A stretch of DNA of 64,000 bases from Armatimonadota bacterium (GTDB taxonomy: Bacteria; Armatimonadota; HRBIN16), in NCBI GenBank assembly GCA_026003175.1, contig BPGT01000001.1, positions 1,030,839 to 1,094,838 of the forward strand, given 5' to 3'. Made by a program: the position numbers and the translations under genes. Positions 47,419 through 55,211 of the stretch are shown here, in pieces (positions within the stretch are counted from its first letter, which is position 1; each line of letters opens with the position of its first letter). The notes below the pieces were generated by a model. That model saw nothing but the letters and a program-made list of their open reading frames with translations. It was not told the origin of the DNA and did not search any database.

Positions 47419-48135
47419 CTATTCTACCGTCACACCAGGTTGTAGTTCGATAATTTCCAATCCATCGATATCGCGGGTAAGGTTGCGTAGCTCTTCAGGC
47501 GTGCCCGTGAGTGGCGGGAAGGTGCGGTAGTGCATGGGGATAACCTTCTTCACACCCAGTAAACGCACCGCCACCGCTGCCTCACGCGGGTCCATCGTGA
47601 ACAGCCCACCGATGGGCAGCATCGCCAGTTCGGGATGATATATCTGCCCGATGAGCTGCATGTCGCTGAACACCGCCGTATCGCCTGCATGATAGAAGGT
47701 GAAGTCGTCCTCACATTTCACCACAAAGCCTGCCGGGTCACCCAGGTACAGAATCTGCCCACCCTCGCCCACATGCGCACTGGAGTGGACCGCGTGCACC
47801 ATCGTCACTTCCAGACCTGCGACCTTCACTGTGCCGCCCTTGTTCATACCGGTGGCGTTCTGCACTCCCTGCGCACTCAGATAGCTGGCGAGCTCGTAGA
47901 TGGCGATAACCTGCGGATGGAACTGCTTCGCCAGCGAGATGGCATCGCCGATGTGGTCACCGTGCCCGTGGGTCAGCAACAACACGTCCAGCCTGGATAA
48001 CTTTTTCGCCGAGTCCGGGCACAGCGGATTACTCAGCCAAGGGTCTATCGCAATGTGCGTGCCGCCAGGTGTGCGGATAAAGAAGCCGGAGTGTCCTAAC
48101 CATGTAATCTGCAAGCCCGGGTGGATCTTTGCCAT
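47419..48135 (-). CDS. UPF0173 metal-dependent hydrolase
   Basis: A 238-residue metallo-beta-lactamase fold protein: ITWLGHSGFFI, HGHGDHIGDA (metal site), YHAGDTAVF, and IPMHYRTFPPLTG at the end, all UPF0173 signatures. The substrate is unknown. AAGGAGGTGA precedes the ATG. The stop lies two bases from that of the small gene, convergently. Confidence 0.92.
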   Translation of the reverse strand: MAKIHPGLQITWLGHSGFFIRTPGGTHIAIDPWLSNPLCPDSAKKLSRLDVLLLTHGHGDHIGDAISLAKQFHPQVIAIYELASYLSAQGVQNATGMNKGGTVKVAGLEVTMVHAVHSSAHVGEGGQILYLGDPAGFVVKCEDDFTFYHAGDTAVFSDMQLIGQIYHPELAMLPIGGLFTMDPREAAVAVRLLGVKKVIPMHYRTFPPLTGTPEELRNLTRDIDGLEIIELQPGVTVE

Positions 48136-48423
48136 CTCTGTTCACCTCCTTCTCGATCATGAGATTATTTGTCTTGAGGCGATGCTCCTGCTAGTCGTTT
48201 GTCAAGTGTGATGCGTGCTATCCCATGTGGAGGGCAAGGCTCCTGATGACACCCAGATAGTAGCAGAGTGCGAGCGTTTGCAAGATGGATGATTGACAAA
48301 CTGCTAAGGGAAAAGTACCGATTGTACACGAATAGGAGAAGGGGTAATCAGAGTTCCTCTGCAGCCCGGAGGATGGTTCTCCAGATGGAAGAGACCGGAA
48401 AAAGCTGAACACAGGAGGTTACG
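48136..48423. other. Intergenic region with a repeat
   Basis: No gene. It contains the repeat at 48188-48245. The rest, before the GH172-like gene, shows no promoter that I can define; AGGAGG precedes its ATG. Confidence 0.5.
48188..48245 (+). repeat. Dispersed repeat: CTGCTAG..TTTGTCAAG..GGAGGGC.AGGCTCCTG
   Basis: It matches 52031-52057 plus 52243-52280, where the same repeat is split by MITE copy 2. Here it is uninterrupted and gives a natural empty site. Fragments of it recur near 3658, 3866 and 34531. Confidence 0.65.
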
Positions 48424-49902
48424 ATGCGCTTGATTGCTGTTGTCACCCTCTTTTTTCTCATCGGATTACCAGCAAGCGGTCAGCTCTCCGACCTGCATAG
48501 CCTGACCCGTTTGCGCGATGAAATCACCCGAAGAGAATCGAGCAGCGACCCCGACTGGCGCAACGGCAACCGCGACGCGCGCGCCATCGAACCGGGCGAG
48601 ACACTGGTTATCGCCGACCTGCAGGGTCCTGGCGAGATCACCCATATCTGGTGTACTGTCGCTGCGGGTGAGCCGCAGTATTCGCGTCTGCTGGTACTGC
48701 GCATATACTGGGATGGCGAAGAACATCCTTCGGTAGAATGTCCGCTGGGCGATTTCTTCGGGTTGGGACACGGCTGGGATGTGCCGTTCGACTCCTTGCC
48801 GGTGCGGGTAACAGCGAACGGCAGGGCACGCAACAGCTACTGGGTGATGCCCTTCCGCAAATCGGCGCGAATCACCGTCACCAATGAGGGACGGGTGCGC
48901 GTGCGCTCCTTTTACTACTACGTGGACTGGCGGCAGCTGCCCAGCCTGCCCCCCGATACCCTCTACTTCCACGCCATGTACCGTCAGGAGTTTCCTACTG
49001 TGATGGGGCGCAACTACCTGATTGCCGACATCGAGGGGCGCGGGCACTATGTGGGCACGGTGCTCAGCTGCCGACAGCTCTCCAAATGGTGGTGGGGCGA
49101 AGGAGATGACTTATTCTTCATCGACGGTGAGGAAGAACCCAGCCTGCGCGGCACGGGCACAGAGGACTACTTCTGCGACGCCTGGGGTTTTCGTCAGCAC
49201 TCTGGACCCTTTTATGGAGTGCCGCTGATGGAGGGCGATTCGGTGGGGGCGCGTTCCAGCGCATTTCGCTGGCACATCAACGACCCCATCACCTTCCACA
49301 AATCGCTCCGCCTCGAGATAGAGCACAAGGGCGCGACCGTGAAGCCGGATGGCACCATGCAATCGGGTTTTGAGGAACGGGAAGACGACTTCTCCTCGGT
49401 CGCCTTCTGGTACCAGACCGAACCGCATAAGCCGTTTCCGCCTCTACCCAGGGGCTATGCCCGGGTATTCCATACGGTAGCGAACGGCGGCACCGAAGCG
49501 GAGAGCTTGGTGGACAGGGTGACGGTCACCGCGGGCAAGGTGGAAAGGCAGGAGCTGCCCCTCTTCAGCGGCGGGGCGCAGCTCTTCTGGACGCCCGAGA
49601 ACGAGGGACAGGCGTTGAGCATCCCGATAGAGGTCAAACAATACGGCAGGCACGTGCTGTTTCTGGTGACCACTTATTCGTTTGACTTCGGTAAATTCAG
49701 CGTGGAGCTAAACGGCAAACCGTTAGGCATCACCATCGACCTGTATGCCCGCAACCCGTTTCTGCACGAGCAGGTAATGGAGCTGGGCTTCCTGGAGCCG
49801 GGCACATACACTTTGACCCTGCGCAATACGGGCAAGAACGAGGCGTCGAAAGGGTATTTTCTGGGCATCGACGCGCTGTTCGTACGCCGAATGGCGCGAT
49901 AA
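48424..49902 (+). CDS. Secreted GH172-like (DUF2961) glycoside hydrolase
   Basis: A 492-residue protein with a signal peptide (ending GLPASGQ). DUF2961 hallmarks are LQGPGEITHIWCT, ECPLGDFFG, a SFYYYVDW segment and GTGTEDYFCDAWGF, which holds the catalytic acidic residues. GH172 enzymes act on difructose anhydrides and alpha-fructose or arabinofuranose residues. A C-terminal jelly-roll (about 370-490) follows the double beta-sandwich core. Confidence 0.88.
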   Translation: MRLIAVVTLFFLIGLPASGQLSDLHSLTRLRDEITRRESSSDPDWRNGNRDARAIEPGETLVIADLQGPGEITHIWCTVAAGEPQYSRLLVLRIYWDGEEHPSVECPLGDFFGLGHGWDVPFDSLPVRVTANGRARNSYWVMPFRKSARITVTNEGRVRVRSFYYYVDWRQLPSLPPDTLYFHAMYRQEFPTVMGRNYLIADIEGRGHYVGTVLSCRQLSKWWWGEGDDLFFIDGEEEPSLRGTGTEDYFCDAWGFRQHSGPFYGVPLMEGDSVGARSSAFRWHINDPITFHKSLRLEIEHKGATVKPDGTMQSGFEEREDDFSSVAFWYQTEPHKPFPPLPRGYARVFHTVANGGTEAESLVDRVTVTAGKVERQELPLFSGGAQLFWTPENEGQALSIPIEVKQYGRHVLFLVTTYSFDFGKFSVELNGKPLGITIDLYARNPFLHEQVMELGFLEPGTYTLTLRNTGKNEASKGYFLGIDALFVRRMAR

Positions 49903-49908
49903 TGGGAA

Positions 49909-49939
49909 GGAATCTGCTGCCCCTTTCGTGCGTCTTATC
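49909..49939 (+). promoter_or_regulatory. ECF-type promoter, autoregulatory, ahead of the sigma factor gene
   Basis: GGAATC (49909-49914), 16 bases, CGTCTTATC (49931-49939). The same two boxes with the same spacing recur at 52317-52347. The form GGAA...CGTC is typical of RpoE-like ECF promoters. Confidence 0.65.
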
Positions 49940-49964
49940 CTTTGAAGGGATATGGGTGGGTGCC

Positions 49965-50546
49965 ATGTTCGAGATAGACAATCAACTGGTAGAGCGTGCC
50001 AGAGCGGGTGATGTGGACGCCTTTGGCGAGTTGTATCAGCGCACCCATCGGCGCATTTACCAGTATATCCGTCAGATGGTGCCCATCCCTGAGGACGCCG
50101 AGGACCTGATGCAGGAGGTGTACCTGCGCGCATGGAGCGGACTCAAAGGTCTGCAAGCCAATGAAGCCTTCTGGGTGTGGTTACATCGCATCGCCCGCAA
50201 CGCGGTGCTGGATTCGAGGAAACGAAAGCAGCTGAACAGCGTATCTCTAGAGAGCGCGTTTACCGATGATGAAGATAGCGAGACAGAGCCTGTAGAGGTC
50301 GCAGATTGGTCGGGCAATCCCGAGCAGCTCGTGCTCTCCGAAGCAACGCAGGAGGCGGTGCGGCAGGCGGTACGTTCTCTGCCCGAGAGCCACCGCGAGG
50401 TCGTGACCATGTACTATCTGGAAGACATGGAGATTGCTGAAGTCGCACAGATACTGGGCTTGCCGAAAAACACGGTGCTGTCGCGTCTAGCGCGGGCGCG
50501 CGAGGCGCTGCGGCGCAAGCTGGGTTATCTGGTGGACGGGAAATGA
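49965..50546 (+). CDS. ECF RNA polymerase sigma factor (RpoE-like)
   Basis: A 193-residue protein. Sigma-2 (about 10-80) has AFGELYQRTHRRIYQYI and EDLMQEVYLRAWSG; sigma-4 (about 130-185) has LPESHREVVTMYYLEDMEIAEVAQILGLPKNTVLSRLARA. A longer acidic linker joins them. It is followed by an anti-sigma factor and an RseB-like gene, the typical envelope-stress cassette. ATG 49965 lies 26 bases after the -10 of its own ECF promoter; the longer frame from 49902 would start before the promoter. Confidence 0.95.
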   Translation: MFEIDNQLVERARAGDVDAFGELYQRTHRRIYQYIRQMVPIPEDAEDLMQEVYLRAWSGLKGLQANEAFWVWLHRIARNAVLDSRKRKQLNSVSLESAFTDDEDSETEPVEVADWSGNPEQLVLSEATQEAVRQAVRSLPESHREVVTMYYLEDMEIAEVAQILGLPKNTVLSRLARAREALRRKLGYLVDGK

Positions 50547-50550
50547 GGCG

Positions 50551-51039
50551 ATGAGCATGCAGTGCACACACATCAAACAGAAACTGGCGGACTACTCGGT
50601 AGGGTTGCTAGATGAACGCGAGCGTGCGGCGGTGGAAGCACACCTGGCGCAATGCGCCTCCTGTGCCGCCGATCTGCGCGCGCTGGAGCGGGTGGACAGA
50701 GTGCTGAAGGCAGTGGAACCTGAGGAACCGCCGGCATACCTCTGGCAAAGCATCCGCGCGCGCATCGAGGCAGAACCCCAGAGAACGCGCATACCCTTCT
50801 GGCAAAGCTGGTTCACCGTACCCCGACTGGCTCTGGGCGGTGCGGTTGCAGCAGCGGTGCTGGTGGCGATAGCGTATCTGGGTATGCCGCGTCCACCGGA
50901 AGGGGAAGCATCCTCGCACGAGAGCGCTGAACAGTTAATGCACGCCCACCAGATGATGTCCTGGGGCGACCCGCTGAGCGACAAAGCCGCCCTGGGCGTG
51001 GTGCTTGCTAGCCGCTCGCAGACGCAGGAGGTGCCTTGA
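50551..51039 (+). CDS. Zinc-finger (zf-HC2) anti-sigma factor
   Basis: A 162-residue protein. The N-terminal zf-HC2 domain (C5 near the start, then HLAQCASCAADL) is followed by one membrane helix (about 96-112, LALGGAVAAAVLVAIAYL) and a short periplasmic tail. It would bind the adjacent sigma factor in the cytoplasm and free it after a signal across the membrane. The start lies 4 bases after the sigma stop, and the stop overlaps the next start in TGATG. Confidence 0.92.
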   Translation: MSMQCTHIKQKLADYSVGLLDERERAAVEAHLAQCASCAADLRALERVDRVLKAVEPEEPPAYLWQSIRARIEAEPQRTRIPFWQSWFTVPRLALGGAVAAAVLVAIAYLGMPRPPEGEASSHESAEQLMHAHQMMSWGDPLSDKAALGVVLASRSQTQEVP

Positions 51040-52028
51040 TGCAGAGCCGCTGGCTGAACATAGCGATCCTCTTCCTGGCGGTAATGGGCACGGCGCTCGC
51101 CCAGAAGCCCGACCCGGTGCAGCGTGTGCGTGCTGCATACCAGGCAGAGAGCAGGGTGACGCTGAGCGGGATAATGCGTACCACCAGTTACCTGCAAGCG
51201 GGCGAAATCAGCTCGGAGGTGGCTGTTTACCGCAAGGCGGGGATGACGCGCTACGAGTACCGCTCTCCTGAACTGCGTGGGCTGGTGCTCATCGATAAGG
51301 GCGACACGCTGATGCGCCTGGACCCTGCTACCCGCACCGCAACGGTGGAGACTGTACACCGCTCGCCCGCTACGGTAGACCTGGTGTTGAAGAACTATCA
51401 GGCACAACTCGCAGGGCAAGAGCGGCTGCTGGGAAGACAGACCGACGTGATTGTGCTCAAGCCGCGACATGGGGCAGGACCCTCCCGCAAACTGTGGATT
51501 GACCGTGCAACAGGCGTAGTGCTGCGCATGGAGCAGTATAACTCCAGCGGCAATCTGGTATCGCGCTCGGTCTATCTGTCGGTGGATTGGACGGCAAATC
51601 CACCAGACCACCTGTTCACCGTGCCAGAGGGCTGGAAACGGGTCGACGCACCGGTGCAGACGGAGCGACACTGGAAGAAGGAGGAGCTGTCCAGGTACAT
51701 GGACCTCACCGTCCGCGAGCCGGGCTACGTCCCACCGGGCTTCGTGCTGGACGGCTTTCATCTGGTCATTCGCCCAAACGCCCAACCCTCCGCACACATT
51801 CGCTACGTGGACGGTCTGAACAGCATCTCCGTCTTCGAGCATCGTTGCCCGCCCGGTCGTGGGCGAGGTTTTCAATGGGGGCGTCGAATGGGCAGGCGCG
51901 GTAACTGCGAGTTTTTCACCAGCCAGGAAGGCAACGTGCTGGTCAAAGAGGTCGGCAGTATCCGCTTCATCGTGGTCGGTGACCTGCCTGAAGGCGAGCT
52001 GCAAAAAGTGATAGACAGCATTCGGTAA
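51039..52028 (+). CDS. RseB/MucB-like sigma-factor regulatory protein
   Basis: A 329-residue protein with a signal peptide (ending GTALAQ). The N-terminal domain resembles the LolA-like fold of RseB (SGIMRTTSYLQAG..SSEVAVYRKAGMTRYEY). The C-terminal domain (about 225-329) resembles the small RseB domain with YVDGLNSISVFEH. RseB-type proteins shield the anti-sigma factor from proteolysis and sense lipoprotein or LPS stress. ATG 51039 is coupled to the anti-sigma stop. Confidence 0.82.
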   Translation: MQSRWLNIAILFLAVMGTALAQKPDPVQRVRAAYQAESRVTLSGIMRTTSYLQAGEISSEVAVYRKAGMTRYEYRSPELRGLVLIDKGDTLMRLDPATRTATVETVHRSPATVDLVLKNYQAQLAGQERLLGRQTDVIVLKPRHGAGPSRKLWIDRATGVVLRMEQYNSSGNLVSRSVYLSVDWTANPPDHLFTVPEGWKRVDAPVQTERHWKKEELSRYMDLTVREPGYVPPGFVLDGFHLVIRPNAQPSAHIRYVDGLNSISVFEHRCPPGRGRGFQWGRRMGRRGNCEFFTSQEGNVLVKEVGSIRFIVVGDLPEGELQKVIDSIR

Positions 52029-52030
52029 AA

Positions 52031-52282
52031 GCTGCTAGTTTGTCAAGTATGATGCTTGAGGGTGTTCGAAATTGCTGGTTGAATGGATAGATAACCTAAC
52101 CCCCTTGCCCCCTTCCCTGCAAGGGAAGGGGAACGCCCTTCTCCTCGCAGGAGAGGGGACGGGGGTGAGGTAAGGCAGGGATAGCAAGAACGCCTCTCTC
52201 CTTGCGCTACAACCAACTTCTCAACAATTCTCGAACACCCTCAGTATGATGCTTACTATCCCCTGGAGGGCGAGGCTCCTGC
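52031..52282 (+). repeat. Dispersed repeat split by MITE copy 2
   Basis: CTGCTAGTTTGTCAAGTATG on the left and ACTATCCCCTGGAGGGCGAG on the right rebuild the repeat seen intact at 48188-48245. Confidence 0.65.
52058..52242 (+). mobile_element. MITE copy 2 (185 bp)
   Basis: Same ends as the other copies (GAGGGTGTTCGA / TCGAACACCCTC). The duplication is AGTATGATGCTT, 12 bp, at 52046-52057 and 52243-52254. On the minus strand the left duplication ends on the first T of TTGACA (plus positions 52041-52046). No -10 box follows that hexamer, so here the target is the hexamer inside another repeat. Confidence 0.9.
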
Positions 52283-52316
52283 CGAGCCGTTAGGGTTAAC
52301 GCTTGATAAATCACCG

Positions 52317-52347
52317 GGAATCGCCGATCTACTTCGCTCGTCTTATC
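52317..52347 (+). promoter_or_regulatory. ECF-type promoter of the DUF5666-like gene
   Basis: GGAATC, 16 bases, CGTCTTATC, identical in boxes and spacing to the sigma-factor promoter at 49909-49939. Confidence 0.65.
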
Positions 52348-52379
52348 TCATAGATACACTCTATGGAGGAGGTTCGGCG

Positions 52380-52760
52380 ATGAAAAGTGTCAAGGCGTTG
52401 ATTGTCGTCACGCTGTTGCTGGTAGGTATGGCGGTACTGCCCTCCCTTATTGTGCCGGTGATCTCACATCAACCAACGGCATGGAGCGCAGTAGCCCAGG
52501 ATGTGGCGATTGTGGAGGGCAAAGTCATCAGCATCGGGGAGGAGAGCTTCGTGATGCAGGTGCGCCGCGTGCGTAACTGCGACCTCAAAGGGCTGACTGT
52601 TACTGTCGTGTGGGATGAGAACACGCAGTGGACACGCGGCAGGCGCACCGCCTCGCCCGATGAACTGTGGGTTGGCGCAGCAGTTACCGTATCGGGCACA
52701 GTGGTAGATGGCGTGCTGTATGCCGATACGGTGCAGATTGGCGGTGGCGGAAAGAGGTAG
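52380..52760 (+). CDS. Small secreted DUF5666-like protein, probable ECF regulon member
   Basis: A 126-residue protein with an N-terminal signal or anchor helix (about 6-28) and an OB-like beta domain (AIVEGKVISIGEESFVMQV, then VTVSGTVVDGVLYADTVQI), as in DUF5666. GGAGGAGG precedes the ATG. Its promoter matches that of the sigma factor gene, which suggests induction in envelope stress (inference). Confidence 0.7.
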   Translation: MKSVKALIVVTLLLVGMAVLPSLIVPVISHQPTAWSAVAQDVAIVEGKVISIGEESFVMQVRRVRNCDLKGLTVTVVWDENTQWTRGRRTASPDELWVGAAVTVSGTVVDGVLYADTVQIGGGGKR

Positions 52761-52835
52761 TGGTTCAGAAACCAACATGCTGCCCTCGCCTCAACCTCCT
52801 CTCCCAGCGGGAGAGGAGGTTGTTCGTGCCGGATA

Positions 52836-53624
52836 CTACAGCTGTCCACCCGTCACGCTGTACGCTTCGCCCGTAATGTAGCTTGCCTCATCCGAAGCGA
52901 GGAACACCAGCAGGTTGGTCACGTCATCGTAGGTGCAGCCACGCCCGAGAGGCACCTGATCTTCGTATTTGCGCCGTACCTGCTCCACCGTCAGCCCCCA
53001 CTTGCGGGCGTACTGCTCATACAGGCTGTCACGCCACAGAGGCGAGTCCAGCAGGTTGCCTGGGCAGATGGCGTTCACGCGCACGCCGTATGGCGCGAGG
53101 TCGAGCGCAATGCTCTGCGTCAAGCCGATGCCGCCGAACTTGCTCGCTGCGTACGCGCTGTTGCGGAAGGAGCCTTTCTTGCCCGACTTGGAGTTAATCT
53201 GGATGATGACACCGCTCTTCTGCTGAACCATCACCTTCGCCGCCTCGCGGGCGCACAGAAAGTAGCCGTACAGGTTCACATCCACCACCTTTTTCCACTG
53301 GTCGGCGGGAAATTCGGTGATGTCGTGCGCGATGAGGATGCCTGCATTGGCGACCATGATGTCCAGCCTGCCAAACGCCTGTACGTGACGCTGCACCATC
53401 TCCACCACATCTGCCTCACTGGTGACGTCGCACTTCATCACCAGCGTCTTGCACCAGGGCGACCCCGCCTCGATGCCCTGCGCTACCGTCTGAGCCTTCC
53501 CGGTTTGCAGGTCTGCCAGTGTGATGCCCGTGCATCCTTCCTTCGCCAGACGGATGGCGATGGCTTCGCCTAGCCCCTGCGCCGCGCCGGTCACAATCGC
53601 CGTTTTGCCTTCCAGACGCTTCAT
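52836..53624 (-). CDS. SDR-family dehydrogenase, sorbitol-6-phosphate dehydrogenase-like
   Basis: A 262-residue protein. It has NAD-binding VTGAAQGLGEAIA, NAG in VANAGI, and the catalytic Ser-Tyr-Lys set in INSKSGKKGSFRNSAYAASK. The segment GGIGLTQSIALDLAPYGVRV and the C-terminal YITGEAYSVTGGQ closely follow sorbitol-6-phosphate 2-dehydrogenase (SrlD). The true substrate may be another polyol or polyol phosphate; no PTS genes are near. Confidence 0.85.
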   Translation of the reverse strand: MKRLEGKTAIVTGAAQGLGEAIAIRLAKEGCTGITLADLQTGKAQTVAQGIEAGSPWCKTLVMKCDVTSEADVVEMVQRHVQAFGRLDIMVANAGILIAHDITEFPADQWKKVVDVNLYGYFLCAREAAKVMVQQKSGVIIQINSKSGKKGSFRNSAYAASKFGGIGLTQSIALDLAPYGVRVNAICPGNLLDSPLWRDSLYEQYARKWGLTVEQVRRKYEDQVPLGRGCTYDDVTNLLVFLASDEASYITGEAYSVTGGQL

Positions 53625-53696
53625 CGTCGCGAACTTCCCTCCTGTTATCGAGAAAATTCATCGGCGGATGGGGTCAATCCTGCCCCTGCCAACGGT

Positions 53697-53882
53697 GAGG
53701 GTGTTCGAGAATTGTTGAGAAGTTGGTTGTAGCGCAAGGAGAGAGGCGTTCTTGCTATCCCTGCCTTATCTCACCCCCGTCCCCTCTCCTGCGAGGAGAG
53801 GGGCGTTCCCCCTTCCCTTGCAGGGAAGGGGGCAAGGGGGTTAGGTTATCTATCCATTCAACCAGCAATTTCGAACACCCTC
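53697..53882 (-). mobile_element. MITE copy 3 (186 bp), reversed, abutting a promoter
   Basis: Present in the opposite orientation to copies 1, 2 and 4. Duplications GCCAACGGT at 53688-53696 and 53883-53891. The right one ends on the first T of the -35 box TTGCCT. Confidence 0.9.
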
Positions 53883-53890
53883 GCCAACGG

Positions 53891-53919
53891 TTGCCTTTTT
53901 CAGTCGCCGGTGCTACAAT
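53891..53919 (+). promoter_or_regulatory. Promoter of the dockerin-tailed protein gene
   Basis: TTGCCT (53891-53896), 17 bases, TACAAT (53914-53919). The -35 begins inside the MITE target duplication. Confidence 0.65.
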
Positions 53920-53969
53920 AGGAATGAGAGTTAATTTGCACTTTAAGCCTGCGAAGGAGGAAGGAAGGT

Positions 53970-55127
53970 ATGCAACGCGCAAGGTTCCTTTCCGTACCCC
54001 TGCTGGCGGGGGTACTGGCGGCTGCCGTCGCCGCGCAAACGTTCCCCATCACCGACTTTGAGGCGTTCCCCGCGCCCTCCAGCAACGGCTCGGTGATGTT
54101 CCGCCAGCCCAGCTTCTCGGGATCTACAAGCAGCTTTATCGACACTACCGTAAATACCTCTCAGGTGGTCACCGACCAAGCTTACAGCGGCGCCAAATCG
54201 TTACGGGTGAACTGGCAGTTCCTCCCGGATAAGCCTACTGCCTGGCTGAGGCTGACTACCTTCAACACCGCTAACCTCGGAAATCCTGCCATTGACTTCG
54301 CACATGCTCTGCGTTTCAAAATCTACGTTGCCAGTGGAACACCGGATATTTACATCACACTGGGTGTGCGTGAGACCAACACGACAGCGCCGATCGGCGG
54401 CAACGGAGGAGCATCCGGCGGTATTGAGTGGATTGGAGCCTCCCAGGTTGACGCGGGTAATGTGCGGCCTGTTGGCAAGCTGCTTACCGCTAAGGACCAG
54501 TGGGTAGAAGTGGTGTTTAACATTCCCGCAGAGCCGGTTCTGCCTTTTGCTGGAGCCAGCGCGAACGGAGTGCTGGACGTGCCTCGCGGCACCCTCGAGT
54601 GCCTCGCCTTCACGCCGGTAGAAGCGGGGGCAGTGGGTCCCTATCGGATTTACCTGGACGACTTCGAGCAGGTAGCGGTGTGGTCCATCTCTGGCAACGT
54701 GGAGCTGCGCGATTTCGACGGGGACATTACGCAGGTGCCGGTGACGGTGGAATTGCGACAGGACGGCAACGTGGTGCGCACCGCCACGGTGAACCTGGAT
54801 TCCAGCGGCAACTACACCATCCCTGCTGTGCTGCCCGGCACGTATGACCTTGCCTTCAAAGCCAGCCACTGGCTGCGCACGGTGGTGACGGGCGTGACGG
54901 TGGAAGACGCTGATGTGACCGACGTCAACGTGTCGCTCACTAACGGAGACATCGACGGCGATAACGAGGTAACGTTGTTCGACTTCGGCAATCTGGTTGC
55001 TGCCTTCGGCAGTATGCCGGGCGACAGTAACTGGAACCCAGACGCCGACCTGGACGGGGATCTGGAGGTCACCCTGTTCGACTTCGGCGTGCTGGTGCGC
55101 AACTTCGGCGCGATTGGGGATGAGTAG
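53970..55127 (+). CDS. Secreted protein with dockerin-like C-terminal EF-hand tail
   Basis: A 385-residue protein with a signal peptide (LLAGVLAAAVAAQ). A jelly-roll carbohydrate-binding-like domain (about 25-235, ending IYLDDFEQV) precedes a beta-sandwich (ISGNVELRDFDGDITQVPVTVELR). The tail has two EF-hand-like loops (DIDGDNEVTLFDFG, DLDGDLEVTLFDFG) and the end NFGAIGDE, nearly the same as the tail of the subtilase at 11577-15885. No enzyme motif is seen. The tail probably serves surface attachment; no cohesin partner is in the window. Confidence 0.8.
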   Translation: MQRARFLSVPLLAGVLAAAVAAQTFPITDFEAFPAPSSNGSVMFRQPSFSGSTSSFIDTTVNTSQVVTDQAYSGAKSLRVNWQFLPDKPTAWLRLTTFNTANLGNPAIDFAHALRFKIYVASGTPDIYITLGVRETNTTAPIGGNGGASGGIEWIGASQVDAGNVRPVGKLLTAKDQWVEVVFNIPAEPVLPFAGASANGVLDVPRGTLECLAFTPVEAGAVGPYRIYLDDFEQVAVWSISGNVELRDFDGDITQVPVTVELRQDGNVVRTATVNLDSSGNYTIPAVLPGTYDLAFKASHWLRTVVTGVTVEDADVTDVNVSLTNGDIDGDNEVTLFDFGNLVAAFGSMPGDSNWNPDADLDGDLEVTLFDFGVLVRNFGAIGDE

Positions 55128-55140
55128 CCCTCACTCCCTG

Positions 55141-55168
55141 CCCCCCTCCCGAAGTTTCGGGAGGGGGG
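55141..55168 (+). terminator. Terminator hairpin of the dockerin-tailed protein gene
   Basis: CCCCCCTCCCGA and TCGGGAGGGGGG form a perfect 12-bp stem with a 4-base loop. No T-tract follows. Confidence 0.6.
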
Positions 55169-55211
55169 TGAAGGAAAGGCAGAATAAAGGCTGGACTTTT
55201 GCAACGGTTCG

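Larger units (their letters stand above)
52029..52379. other. Intergenic region with nested repeats and an ECF promoter
   Basis: No gene. It contains the left half of a dispersed repeat, MITE copy 2 (52058-52242), the right half of the same repeat, then the ECF promoter at 52317-52347. Confidence 0.7.
53625..53969. other. Intergenic region between the SDR and dockerin-tailed genes
   Basis: No gene. It holds MITE copy 3 (53697-53882), its duplications and the promoter at 53891-53919. Confidence 0.7.
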
